64,000 nt of DNA. Origin: Candidatus Binataceae bacterium (GTDB taxonomy: Bacteria; Desulfobacterota; Binatia; Binatales; Binataceae). The translations under genes and the position numbers were made by a program. The first letter of the stretch is position 1, and each line of letters opens with the position of its first letter. Shown here piece by piece: positions 42,966 through 51,085 of the stretch. Below the pieces are notes generated by a model that worked only from the letters and a program-made list of their open reading frames with translations, was not told the DNA's origin and ran no database searches. The DNA lies in the NCBI GenBank assembly GCA_035308025.1, contig DATGHL010000026.1:1-64000 (forward strand), given 5' to 3'.

Positions 42966-43844
42966 ATGGAGCTATACTCACTCACCGGATTGAATCAGCG
43001 GAGCGCGTTTGTGACGGCGCCGAAAATACCGAACATTGCCTATCGCGCGAGCTGGGATGCGCTTGAGCAGAGCGAGGGCGATTACCACTGGGCGCTGATC
43101 GATTCGGCGCGCGCGGCCGCGGCGCAGGCGGGCGGCAAGCTTTCGCTTTCGGTGACCCCGGGAATCCATACGCCCTCGTGGGTTTACGGGGCCGGTGCGG
43201 TTGCCTTCAGCTTTGTCTGGGATCAGCCTTACGGACCTCCGGCGGGTTCCGTCGAGCAGATGCCGCTTCCGTGGGACACCACTTATCTGGCAAAGTGGCA
43301 GGCCTTCATCGGTGCGCTGGGGGCAAAATACGCCGACGATCCGTTAATCGATCACGTGGTTGCGACTGGGATCAACTCGAAGACTCAGGAGACTTTTCTG
43401 CCCAGCAATCCGCAACCGCATCCGATTAATGGCGGTCAGGCTTATAGCTATAACGACAAGGCCAATTGGCTCGCGGCCGGCTATACGCCAAGCTTAATGG
43501 AAGCAACGTACAAGACCGTGCTGGCGACGTGGGCCGGAGCATTTCCGAAAACCAACTTTGCCGGGATGTTCGTGCGCTGGGGTTTTCCGCTGAACCCGCC
43601 GGACCTCAGTCTATCGCTGATTGCCGATGCGGCGGCGGCATACCCGAGCCAGTTCATCGCGATGAACAACGGCCTCAGCGCCAATTGGGTCTGGCCGGAA
43701 ATTGCAGGACTGGCGGGTAAGTGCGCGATCGCGTTCCAGACCAGAAGCCCCCTCGGCGACCATCTTCACGAGGCGCTCAACGCCGCAAAGGCGGCCGGCG
43801 CGGCTTTCGTCGAAGTCTATCCCCCGGACGTCGCGCAAGTTTGA
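42966..43844 (+). CDS. Glycoside-hydrolase-like TIM-barrel protein
   Basis: A 292-residue protein without a signal peptide. The N-terminal YRASWDALEQSEGDYHWALIDSARAAA is the W...E..G-x-Y-x-W..ID pattern of GH42/GH5-type barrels. It is followed by SLSVTPGIHTPSWVYGAGAVAFSF, MPLPWDTTYLAKWQAFIGALGAKY and DHVVATGINSKTQETFLP. The Glu of QETF and of FVEVYPPDV near the end are candidate acid/base and nucleophile. It is 89 bp after the SGNH-like gene. A role in cutting or binding surface polysaccharide together with the fibre-like proteins is inferred. Confidence 0.65.
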   Translation: MELYSLTGLNQRSAFVTAPKIPNIAYRASWDALEQSEGDYHWALIDSARAAAAQAGGKLSLSVTPGIHTPSWVYGAGAVAFSFVWDQPYGPPAGSVEQMPLPWDTTYLAKWQAFIGALGAKYADDPLIDHVVATGINSKTQETFLPSNPQPHPINGGQAYSYNDKANWLAAGYTPSLMEATYKTVLATWAGAFPKTNFAGMFVRWGFPLNPPDLSLSLIADAAAAYPSQFIAMNNGLSANWVWPEIAGLAGKCAIAFQTRSPLGDHLHEALNAAKAAGAAFVEVYPPDVAQV

Positions 43845-43878
43845 GTCGGCGCAAGTCTGCCGCGCGGGCCGGGATGCG

Positions 43879-45126
43879 CTATTCGAGTGCGCCCCGGCTG
43901 CGCAGCCGCTCAATCTCCTCTGCGCTGTAACCAAGCAATTCACTTAATATCTGATCGGTATGCTGCCCAATCTGCGGGGCGGGCGCGCGGACAACCGTCG
44001 GCGTGCGGCTGAGCTTCCAGGGAACGCCGGCGTGCTGCCTTACGCCGACTTCCGGATGCTCGAGCGCGACCCAGTAATCGCGCGCGCGCAGATGCGGATC
44101 CTCTTCGGCCAGATATTTGTTGTCGGCGACCACGGCAGCCGCGATGCCGGCCTGCTGCAAGCTCTCGGCAACGTCGGCGGCACGACGAGTTGACGTCCAA
44201 GCCGTTATCAGCGCTTCGAGTTCGTCCTCATTGGTCTTGCGCGCTACGAGCGTGGCGAATTTTGCGTCGCCGGCGAGCATCGGCTGTCCCATCACGGTTG
44301 CGAGGCGACCCCAGTCTTCGTCGTTCACGCAGGCTATCGCGACGAATTGATCAATCGTGATGCCGAGAATCTGTTCGGGCCGATCGAGGCACTTGAAGAT
44401 GCCGTGCGGCGCCATTAGCGGATCGGCGTTGCCGATCCGTTCGGGCTCGCGGCCGTTGAACGTATAGTCGAGGATGCCCTCGGGCAGCAGCGCCATCGCG
44501 CATTCCCACTGACTCATATCGATATACTGACCCTCGCCGGTTTTGCGGCGATGGACGAGCGCTGCGAGAATCGCGAACGCGCCGTGCACGCCCGCATTGG
44601 GATCGGCATAGCTGAAGCCGGAATGCATCGGGGGCCAGCCCTTGTAGCCGGTCAGCGCGGATAGGCCCGAGAGGGGAACCTGTGCCGGGCCGTAGGCGAT
44701 ATAGTCGCGATAGGGTCCCGTATCGCCATAGCCGGAGAGCGAGATCATGATGATGTCCGGCTTGATTTTCTTCAGCACGTCGTAGCCAAAGCCCATTTTG
44801 TCCATCACGCCGTGCGCGAAGTTATTGACGACGACATCGCTGCGCGCGATTAGCTTGCGCGCGATCTCATGGGCCTCGGGCTGTTTGAAATTGAGCGAGA
44901 GTGAACGTTTGCCCTGATTGTACTGGTTGAAATAACCGGAGCGATTGAGGCCCGGCTTGCCCTCGGGCCATGGGGGGATCAGGCGCGTAATGCAGGGGCG
45001 GGTGCGGGTTTCGATGCGCACGACCTCGGCGCCGAGATGGGCAAGTTGCAGGGTGCAGTAAGGCCCGGCCCAGACCCAGGTGAAATCCGCGATACGGATG
45101 CCGTCGAGGGGAAGTTTTGCCGCCAT
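43879..45126 (-). CDS. Class III CoA-transferase subunit with catalytic Asp
   Basis: A 415-residue CaiB/BaiF-type protein. Signatures: LPLDGIRIADFTWVWAGPYCTLQLAHLGAEVVRIE, GKRSLSLNFKQPEA, MISLSGYGDTGP, SYADPNAGVHGAFAILAAL with the nucleophilic Asp175, and GQYIDMSQWE. Its ATG overlaps the stop of the upstream paralogue by one base (TGATG at 45124-45128). The upstream paralogue lacks the Asp, so the two probably form a heteromeric enzyme like benzylsuccinate CoA-transferase BbsEF, with this one as the catalytic BbsF-like subunit. Substrates are unknown. Confidence 0.92.
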   Translation of the reverse strand: MAAKLPLDGIRIADFTWVWAGPYCTLQLAHLGAEVVRIETRTRPCITRLIPPWPEGKPGLNRSGYFNQYNQGKRSLSLNFKQPEAHEIARKLIARSDVVVNNFAHGVMDKMGFGYDVLKKIKPDIIMISLSGYGDTGPYRDYIAYGPAQVPLSGLSALTGYKGWPPMHSGFSYADPNAGVHGAFAILAALVHRRKTGEGQYIDMSQWECAMALLPEGILDYTFNGREPERIGNADPLMAPHGIFKCLDRPEQILGITIDQFVAIACVNDEDWGRLATVMGQPMLAGDAKFATLVARKTNEDELEALITAWTSTRRAADVAESLQQAGIAAAVVADNKYLAEEDPHLRARDYWVALEHPEVGVRQHAGVPWKLSRTPTVVRAPAPQIGQHTDQILSELLGYSAEEIERLRSRGALE

Positions 45127-46334
45127 CAGATGACTCCCGCGCGTTGCAGTTCAGCGAGGCGCGCCGCGCTCAGACCGAGGCGAGCGCCGAAAATTTCAGC
45201 ATTATGCTGGCCGAGGACCGGCGCGGGCAGCCGAATTTCCCACGGCGTCGCACTGTATTTGAGTGGCGCGCCCGGATATTTGTGCGTGCCCGCCTCGGGA
45301 TGCGGGATTTCGACGAAGAAGCCGCGCGCCTTGAGATGCTCGGAGTTCAGCAGGTCGCCCATGGTCGACACCGGGGCGAACGGCACCCGCTTCGCCTGCA
45401 CCTTTTTGTAGAGATCAAGTACAGTTTGATGCGAGACGTATTCCTCGAGAAAAATCCGCAAGGCCTCCCAGTTATCCGCGCGCTTAAGGCGATCGGCAAA
45501 GATCTCCTCATTCGCCCATTCGGGATTACCCATCACCTCGACGAAAGCGCGCCACTGATGCTCTTCCACGCAACAGAGGTAAATCCAGCCGTCCTTGCAC
45601 TGCATCGCCTCCAGCGGCTGGATCGGTTTGCGGCCGAGCCGATTAGCGATTACCCCCATGTACGGCCAGTACTCGAAGAACAGTTCGAGCTGCGCGGCTA
45701 GGGATTCCTGAATCGAGACGTCAACGTGCTGGCCTTCGCCGTCGCGCAGCGCCGCCATCACGGCCCCCAACGTCGCGACGGCGCCGTGCACCCCGCCCTG
45801 AAAGCCCGATTGGCTGCCGAAGGCGCGCAGCGGCGGCATCTCCGGATGATCCATCCCGCCGCCATTGATTACGCAGATACCGCCGGCGCTCCAGAGCGTA
45901 AGGTCCTCGGCGCGCCAATCGCGCCAGGGACCGGTCAGTCCATAGGGGGTGATCGAGGTCATGACGAGGCGCGGATTAACCCGGCGCATCCGCGCGAAAT
46001 CAAGCCCGATACGCGCCATGTCCGGCGGAGCAACATTGTGGATCAGAATGTCGGCGTCGGCGCACAGCCGATCGAGCAACTCCATCCCCTCGGCCCGCGC
46101 CAGATCGAGAGTTACGCCATACTTGTTGGCGTTAAGATAGAGGAAGAGCCCGCTCTTCTCCTGATGCGACGTGCCGCCGGGGAAGGGTCCGCGGCGACGG
46201 GCGCCGTCACCGATACCTGGACGTTCGATCTTGATCACCTCGGCGCCGAGGTCCGCCATCAGCTTGGCGGCGTAGGGCGCCGACACCATCTCGCCGACTT
46301 CGACTATTTTGAGACTGGATAATGCTGCGGGCAT
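45126..46334 (-). CDS. Class III CoA-transferase subunit lacking the catalytic Asp
   Basis: A 402-residue CaiB/BaiF-family protein. SLKIVEVGEMVSAPYAAKLMADLGAEVIKIERP, NKYGVTLDLARAEG, TSITPYGLTGPWRDW and GQHVDVSIQESLAAQ show the fold. The segment aligned with the active site reads GSQSGFQGGVHGAVATLGAV, so the expected Asp is Gly177. By analogy with BbsE it would be a non-catalytic partner of the next gene, with which it overlaps by one base. It is preceded by a YciI-family gene, 30 bp upstream on the same strand. Confidence 0.9.
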   Translation of the reverse strand: MPAALSSLKIVEVGEMVSAPYAAKLMADLGAEVIKIERPGIGDGARRRGPFPGGTSHQEKSGLFLYLNANKYGVTLDLARAEGMELLDRLCADADILIHNVAPPDMARIGLDFARMRRVNPRLVMTSITPYGLTGPWRDWRAEDLTLWSAGGICVINGGGMDHPEMPPLRAFGSQSGFQGGVHGAVATLGAVMAALRDGEGQHVDVSIQESLAAQLELFFEYWPYMGVIANRLGRKPIQPLEAMQCKDGWIYLCCVEEHQWRAFVEVMGNPEWANEEIFADRLKRADNWEALRIFLEEYVSHQTVLDLYKKVQAKRVPFAPVSTMGDLLNSEHLKARGFFVEIPHPEAGTHKYPGAPLKYSATPWEIRLPAPVLGQHNAEIFGARLGLSAARLAELQRAGVI

Positions 46335-46364
46335 GATTCGTCCGACTCCTCGACCGCCTTTGGG

Positions 46365-46634
46365 TTAAGGAGCAACCTGGCGAAAGGGTCGCACCTCGAC
46401 GCGGGCGAAAACCCCTTGCTTCACATACGGATCATTGCGGATGAATTCCTCGGCCTCCGCCTGAGTCTCCATTTCGACGATCATCAGGCTGCCCGCGCCG
46501 TCAGTAAAGGGGCCGCCGATAATCAGGCGTTTCTGGTCGATTAGCGGCTTGAGATTTTCGAGATGGGCCGGCCGCACTGAAGGTCGCAGCCGAGCCCCTT
46601 CGGGTCCGTCGTAACCGATTATGACAAAAAGCAT
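46365..46634 (-). CDS. YciI family protein
   Basis: An 89-residue ferredoxin-like alpha-beta protein of the YCII family, starting MLFVIIGYDGPEGARLRPSVRPAHL. Typical features are the conserved His of RPAHLENLKPL, the GGPFTDGAGSLMIVEMET strand pair, and AEEFIRNDPYVKQGVFARVEVRPFR. Some members are dehydrochlorinase- or isomerase-like; most have no assigned reaction. It is the first gene of the run with the two CoA-transferase subunits and may act on the same acid or its CoA ester, which is inference. Confidence 0.85.
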   Translation of the reverse strand: MLFVIIGYDGPEGARLRPSVRPAHLENLKPLIDQKRLIIGGPFTDGAGSLMIVEMETQAEAEEFIRNDPYVKQGVFARVEVRPFRQVAP

Positions 46635-46797
46635 CCGCGCCCTGCTCCTATCCCGAATTCGCGACAATCCGACGATTCGCGAACCTAGCATGGGCTGGCG
46701 CGGATACTCCAGTCGCATGACGGCGCCCGCGCACCGACGGCTTCATCGCGACTTCATACAGGCCTAAGAAGATCGTAATAAAAGGTCAATAGCGTCG

Positions 46798-47025
46798 GTG
46801 TGCAATGAAGCTGAGCGACGAAGCCGGCAGGAGCAAGGCGCAAAGGGTCGATCGCAGCGGCGCTGCATCGGATGCAGCGCGGTTTTCCCGGTAAAAAATG
46901 TGATGGTTTCGGCGGTGGGATTATGCGCCGAGTGCAGCGATCAATCACCATTCGGCTGGCGGACGGTGTACGACCGCGAACGCCGAATCGGCCGGATTCC
47001 GTCAAATCTCGCGCCCGCTCGCTAA
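46798..47025 (+). CDS. Possible small zinc-ribbon protein
   Basis: A 75-residue frame with a GTG start. The N-terminal third is basic (ERRSRQEQGAKGRSQRR), followed by CIGCSAVFPVKNV and LCAECSD, two C-x2-C knuckles about 20 residues apart, which fits a zinc ribbon. There is no clear ribosome-binding site and no neighbour on the same strand. It could be a true small protein or a chance frame. The CxxC spacing is the only support. Confidence 0.35.
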   Translation: MCNEAERRSRQEQGAKGRSQRRCIGCSAVFPVKNVMVSAVGLCAECSDQSPFGWRTVYDRERRIGRIPSNLAPAR

Positions 47026-47133
47026 CGGCGATTTCCCCCGGAATCGATGCAAGTGGCGGCCTCTACCACCGGCGTGCGGGTGCCGCTGTGCGGGCGGCGG
47101 TTGCCATCGCCCAAACGCGATGGTTCCCGGTCT

Positions 47134-47919
47134 TCATTTTGTCGCGATCGTGCCGTAACCACCCAGATAGAACAAAAAGTAGAGGACGCCGACGGCGAGT
47201 AGAATTGCGAAGGCGGTGCAGTCGAGCGCGCGCACTTCATACTGTCCGAGGCTGGTCGGTTGCGCGCCCATCCCGAAGCCGCGCGCCTCGAGCGCCATCG
47301 CCATGTTGTTAACCCGTCGCAGTGCACCCATGAAGACCGGGATGAGCGTCGGCACATAGCGGCGCATCCGCTCGAAGAGGTTGCCGCGATTGAAGTCGTA
47401 GCCGCGCAGCCCCTGGGCCTGTACAACCGTAAGCGCCGAATCCATGAAGAGCGGGACCAGCCTGAAGGCGAGGCTCATCGCGAAGGCGACGCGGTAGGGT
47501 ACGCGCAGGCTCACGAGGCTCGTGCTGAACTCCTCGATGGTTGTGGTCGAAAGAAACAGGATCGAGCCGGCGAGCAGCTCGGCGAGCTTCAGCCCTTTGC
47601 CGAAACCGAACAGAAGCGACGGGAGGCTTAGATGGATGAAGCCCAGATGGACGAGTGCCGGGCCCTGACGATAGACCACCATCCATTGGATCATGGTCGG
47701 CGGAATCATCAGCAACATGAACCAGCGAAAGGCGTAGAAGTTCTGCCACGCGCCGCTGACGCGCGCGAGCACGACCATCGCGATCGCGAGCGGGGCCAGC
47801 ACCAGCGGCTGATCGACCCAGAAGGCTGACCAGAAAATGATAAAGAGCGCGAAGAGCTTGACCACCGGATGGAGGCGATGGATGAGGCTTTTCTGCTCGA
47901 TGTAGAGCGAGGTCTGCAC
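47134..47919 (-). CDS. ecfT: ECF transporter T component (EcfT)
   Basis: The transmembrane coupling subunit of an energy-coupling-factor vitamin/metal importer; 261 residues with a GTG start at 47919, 10 bp after the ATPase gene stop. Hydrophobic helices include FALFIIFWSAFWV and FAFRWFMLLMIPPT-like segments. The two cytoplasmic coupling-helix motifs with Ala-Arg-Gly are visible: VVQAQGLRGYDF and MAMALEARGFGMGAQP; ARG or a close variant contacts each ATPase. The SLSLVSLR-like segment reads EEFSTSLVSLRVPYRVAFAMSLAFRLVP, also typical. It is the last gene of the S-A-T operon. Confidence 0.9.
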   Translation of the reverse strand: MQTSLYIEQKSLIHRLHPVVKLFALFIIFWSAFWVDQPLVLAPLAIAMVVLARVSGAWQNFYAFRWFMLLMIPPTMIQWMVVYRQGPALVHLGFIHLSLPSLLFGFGKGLKLAELLAGSILFLSTTTIEEFSTSLVSLRVPYRVAFAMSLAFRLVPLFMDSALTVVQAQGLRGYDFNRGNLFERMRRYVPTLIPVFMGALRRVNNMAMALEARGFGMGAQPTSLGQYEVRALDCTAFAILLAVGVLYFLFYLGGYGTIATK

Positions 47920-47929
47920 GACAGTCGCC

Positions 47930-49642
47930 CTACTCTGCCGCACTACGAGCGCGGACAATGGCGACGAATTCCTCGACGCTGAGAGCGGTGAAACCGAAGC
48001 GGCGGGCGAGGCTGGTGATTTCGGGCGGGCGAAACGAGGATTCGCGCAGCAGCGCATCCTGCGCAAAAAACTCACGCACCGGACCGTCGAACAGCATCCG
48101 GCCCTGACGCAGCAGGACGACGCGGTGGGCATACTCGGCGACCAGCCAAGGGGTGTGCGTGATAATTACGATCGCGATCCCGGCGCGATTCAGATCTGCG
48201 ATCAGACCCATCATGCGACGCTGCTCGCGATAATCGAGTCCGGTCGTCGGCTCGTCGAGAATCAGAATGCGCGGGCGCAATGCGAGCACGCTGGCCACCG
48301 CGAGCCGCTGCCGCTCACCCTTGCCGAGCAGGAACGGGTCGCGCGCGCGCGCATCTTCGAGGTTGACGGCGCGCAGCACCTCGGTGACGCGCTGTTCGAC
48401 CTCGGCGGCGTCAAGGCCGAAGTTGCGCGGGCCGAAGGCGACCTCGTCTTCGACGGTCGCGGCGAAGAGTTGATGGTCGGGATTCTGAAAGACATAACCG
48501 GCGAGCGGAGCGCTTTCGACGGGACGCATCGCGGCGCGGTCGCGGCCCGCGAGCAGGACGACCCCGCTGGCGGGCTTGAGCAACCCGACCAGATGCTTGG
48601 CGAGCGTAGTTTTGCCCGAGCCGTTCTGTCCGACGATCGCGATAAACTCGCCGGGCGCGATCTTGAGGTTGATCGAGTCGATTACCGGCCGCTTGTTCGC
48701 GTAGGCGAAGCTCAAGGCGCGGACCTCAGCGAGTGGCGTCGTCACGGCTGACTGCGCGGGCGTCGGCGCCACAGGCGAGTCGCGGTCAGGCGCTGGGGCG
48801 AGACCGTCTTTCATGCTGAGACGCTGTCGAACGAGACGCTCGGCCGCCTCGACGCTGTCGGCGTGTTCGGCAATTCCCAGCAGCGCCAGCGCGCGATTCA
48901 GATCCGGCGGATGGACGCCGCAGGCTTCGAGCAGATCGAGCCGCGTCAGAACCGCGGCGGGCGAATCCTGCACAATAATCGCACCATCGCGCATCATAAT
49001 GATGCGATCGCAGGCGCGCAGCTCCTCGGCTTCGTGCTCGATCACGATCAGGCTCAGACCGTCGCTGCGCAGGCGATGGATCAGGGCGAGCACTTCGGCG
49101 CGCCCTTCGGGATCGAGATCGCTGGTCGGTTCATCAAAGATGATCACCTGCGGGCGCAGCGCGAGCACGGCGGCGATCGCGAGCCGCTGCTTTTCGCCGC
49201 CCGAGAGCGAGGTCGGATCGCGCGCGTCGAAGCCGGCCAAGCCGACCGCGGCGAGCGCGGGCGCGATGCGGGCGAGAATCTCGTCGCGCGCCATCCCGAT
49301 CTGCTGCATCGCGAAGGCGACCTCGAACCCGGCGTTCGTCGAGAAGAGTTGCGCCTCGAAATCCTGAAAGACCATCCCGACCATCGGCGCAAGTTCGCAA
49401 ACCCGGGCGTCGCCGACTTCGCGCCCGGCGAGCTTGAGGACGCCGTGAAAGTCACCATCCTCAAAGCTGGGGACGAGGCGATTCAGGCATTTGACCAGCG
49501 TGGATTTGCCTGCACCGGACGCGCCCATGATCCCGACCATCTCACCGGGCTTGAGCACCAGATCGATGTCGCGAAGCGCGGGACGATCGGATCCCCGGTA
49601 AGCGAAGCTGACCTGCTCGAGCGTCGCGGCGGGCGGCTTCAC
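47930..49642 (-). CDS. ECF transporter ATPase, two fused nucleotide-binding domains
   Basis: A 570-residue fusion of two CbiO/EcfA-type ABC ATPases. Domain 1 (about 1-250): Walker A MGASGAGKSTLVKCL, Q-loop VFQDFEAQLFS, signature LSGGEKQRLAIA, Walker B VIIFDEPTSDLDP, switch His IEHEAEEL. Domain 2 (about 305-540): Walker A VGQNGSGKTTLAKHL, VFQNPDHQLFAATVEDEVAFGP, signature LGKGERQRLAVA, where Ser is replaced by Gly and Gly by Lys, Walker B ILILDEPTTGLDY and ITHTPWLV. The asymmetric signature motifs suggest one main ATP site. An ATGA overlap (49639-49642) couples it to the S component gene. Confidence 0.94.
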   Translation of the reverse strand: MKPPAATLEQVSFAYRGSDRPALRDIDLVLKPGEMVGIMGASGAGKSTLVKCLNRLVPSFEDGDFHGVLKLAGREVGDARVCELAPMVGMVFQDFEAQLFSTNAGFEVAFAMQQIGMARDEILARIAPALAAVGLAGFDARDPTSLSGGEKQRLAIAAVLALRPQVIIFDEPTSDLDPEGRAEVLALIHRLRSDGLSLIVIEHEAEELRACDRIIMMRDGAIIVQDSPAAVLTRLDLLEACGVHPPDLNRALALLGIAEHADSVEAAERLVRQRLSMKDGLAPAPDRDSPVAPTPAQSAVTTPLAEVRALSFAYANKRPVIDSINLKIAPGEFIAIVGQNGSGKTTLAKHLVGLLKPASGVVLLAGRDRAAMRPVESAPLAGYVFQNPDHQLFAATVEDEVAFGPRNFGLDAAEVEQRVTEVLRAVNLEDARARDPFLLGKGERQRLAVASVLALRPRILILDEPTTGLDYREQRRMMGLIADLNRAGIAIVIITHTPWLVAEYAHRVVLLRQGRMLFDGPVREFFAQDALLRESSFRPPEITSLARRFGFTALSVEEFVAIVRARSAAE

Positions 49643-50520
49643 AAAAGCATCATGCCGGCGAACGCGATCAGCACCAGCGGACTGACCACCACCGCGATCG
49701 CTTTGTTGTAGGGCGCCAGCGCATAGGCGGCGGGGAGAAAGCGCGGCACCCAGCGGCCGGTCGCGATCAGATTGCCGGCGAGCCAGGCGCTCACTTCGCC
49801 GCCGAGCAGCATCGCGAAGCCGGCCAGACGGATCGATTTGCGACGGGGCCTCAGCTCCGGCATCACGTCGGAATAGAGCAGATGCGCGGCGCGCACGCGC
49901 GGATAGACCGCCGCGAGCAGCAGGGGCGAGAGCACCATCGCGGCCAGCATGTTGTTGAAGATGATGACGTTGCCGAGGAGCCAGAACGGGCGCAGCGCGA
50001 GCAGGTTATCGCCCCATCCGACGGTGACGGCGCAGAGTACACTCGCACTCAAACAGGCAGCGAAGTATTTCGCGAAGGTGCGCGGCGCCATCAGATGCAT
50101 CGCGCTTTCGCCCGGCGCCGCGAGCAGGCTCCAGACTTTGTAGGGGATGTAACCGAAGGCGAGGTTACCGAAAAATCCGAAGATGTCGCCCGGACCGACA
50201 CCGTAGAAGAAGTCGCCGATCATATTGCCGATCGCCGAACCCCATGCGGCGGCAGGACCAAAGAGCATCGAGCAGACGACCGGGATCGCGTTGCCGGGCC
50301 GCAGCTCAGTAACTCCCGGGATCAGCGGCACGACCTTGAAGGGCACGAGGATCGCGGCGTAGAGCGCCGCTGAGAGCACGCACAGCACGACCATCCGGGT
50401 GTTGCGCCACATCAGGCGCAACTCGTGGCCACTCGCCTCGGATGGCGTGGGCGCTAGTGCGGTCGCGCCGATAACGGCAGTCGCGGGGCTCACGGCGGGT
50501 TCTGCGGGATGCGCGCTCAT
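49639..50520 (-). CDS. ECF transporter S component-like membrane protein (substrate unknown)
   Basis: A 293-residue membrane protein with a 35-residue polar N-terminus and six or more helices. VLCVLSAALYAAILVPFKVVPLIPGVTELRPGNAIPVVCSMLFGPAAAWGSAIGNMIGDFF (shown by its key parts: ELRPGNAIP, LFGPAAAWG, GNMIGDF) matches QueT-like or related S components. FGFFGNLAFGYIPYKVW follows. It is longer than the usual 180-200-residue S component, with extra C-terminal helices. Being in one operon with EcfA and EcfT, it defines a group I (dedicated) ECF importer. No riboswitch or biosynthetic gene nearby indicates the ligand. Confidence 0.75.
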   Translation of the reverse strand: MSAHPAEPAVSPATAVIGATALAPTPSEASGHELRLMWRNTRMVVLCVLSAALYAAILVPFKVVPLIPGVTELRPGNAIPVVCSMLFGPAAAWGSAIGNMIGDFFYGVGPGDIFGFFGNLAFGYIPYKVWSLLAAPGESAMHLMAPRTFAKYFAACLSASVLCAVTVGWGDNLLALRPFWLLGNVIIFNNMLAAMVLSPLLLAAVYPRVRAAHLLYSDVMPELRPRRKSIRLAGFAMLLGGEVSAWLAGNLIATGRWVPRFLPAAYALAPYNKAIAVVVSPLVLIAFAGMMLL

Positions 50521-50646
50521 CGACGCAGACCAGTATTACGCTGCGCGCACGCCAATCAAGCGGCTGGCCTGAGTTACCAAGCGAGTTGCGCAGACCCGCT
50601 GGCATCGGCGAAAATCCTCCGACGTTCTCCCTTGAGGCCGACCATC

Positions 50647-51015
50647 ATGCCGATCTACGAGTACGAATGTGACGCATGCCATCGCCGCACCAGCGTTCTG
50701 ACCCTGCGGGTCAGCGAAAAGGCCAAGCCGCAGTGCGGGAAGTGCGGCAGCAAGAAGCTGCATCGCCTGATGTCGCGCTTTGCGATGCCGCGCAGCGAGG
50801 AATCGCGGATGGACGCGCTGGCCGACCCCTCGAACTTCGGCGACCTCGACGAGAAGGATCCGAAGAGCCTCGCGCGGGCGATGCGCAAGATGGGGCGCGA
50901 GATGGGCGACGAATTCGGCGGCCCGGAATTCGATGACGCGGTCAACGAACTGGAAAGCGGCGGCGACCTCGGCAGCGACGACGACGCGGGTGGCGGCGAC
51001 GATGACGATCTCTGA
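50647..51015 (+). CDS. FmdB-type zinc-ribbon protein with acidic tail
   Basis: A 122-residue protein. MPIYEYECDACHRRTSVLTL and PQCGKCGSKKLHRLMSRF form the FmdB/CxxC_CxxC_SSSS zinc ribbon. The C-terminal half is acidic, ending in GSDDDAGGGDDDDL, with a helix KSLARAMRKMGREMGDEFG in between. Members are annotated as formamidase regulators, but most are uncharacterised nucleic-acid- or protein-binding ribbons. It is divergent from the ECF operon (126 bp apart) and 70 bp before the SDR array. Confidence 0.9.
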   Translation: MPIYEYECDACHRRTSVLTLRVSEKAKPQCGKCGSKKLHRLMSRFAMPRSEESRMDALADPSNFGDLDEKDPKSLARAMRKMGREMGDEFGGPEFDDAVNELESGGDLGSDDDAGGGDDDDL

Positions 51016-51085
51016 CGCTCGCGCGCGATTTGCAATTCGCGCCCGCTTTGGTCGATAACCAAGCTCCAACCGAAAGGACAACAGC

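Noticed and set aside
39460..43844. Complete prophage
   Set aside because: No integrase, terminase, portal, capsid or lysis gene and no att repeats are seen; the proteins have secretion signals, which virion proteins normally lack.
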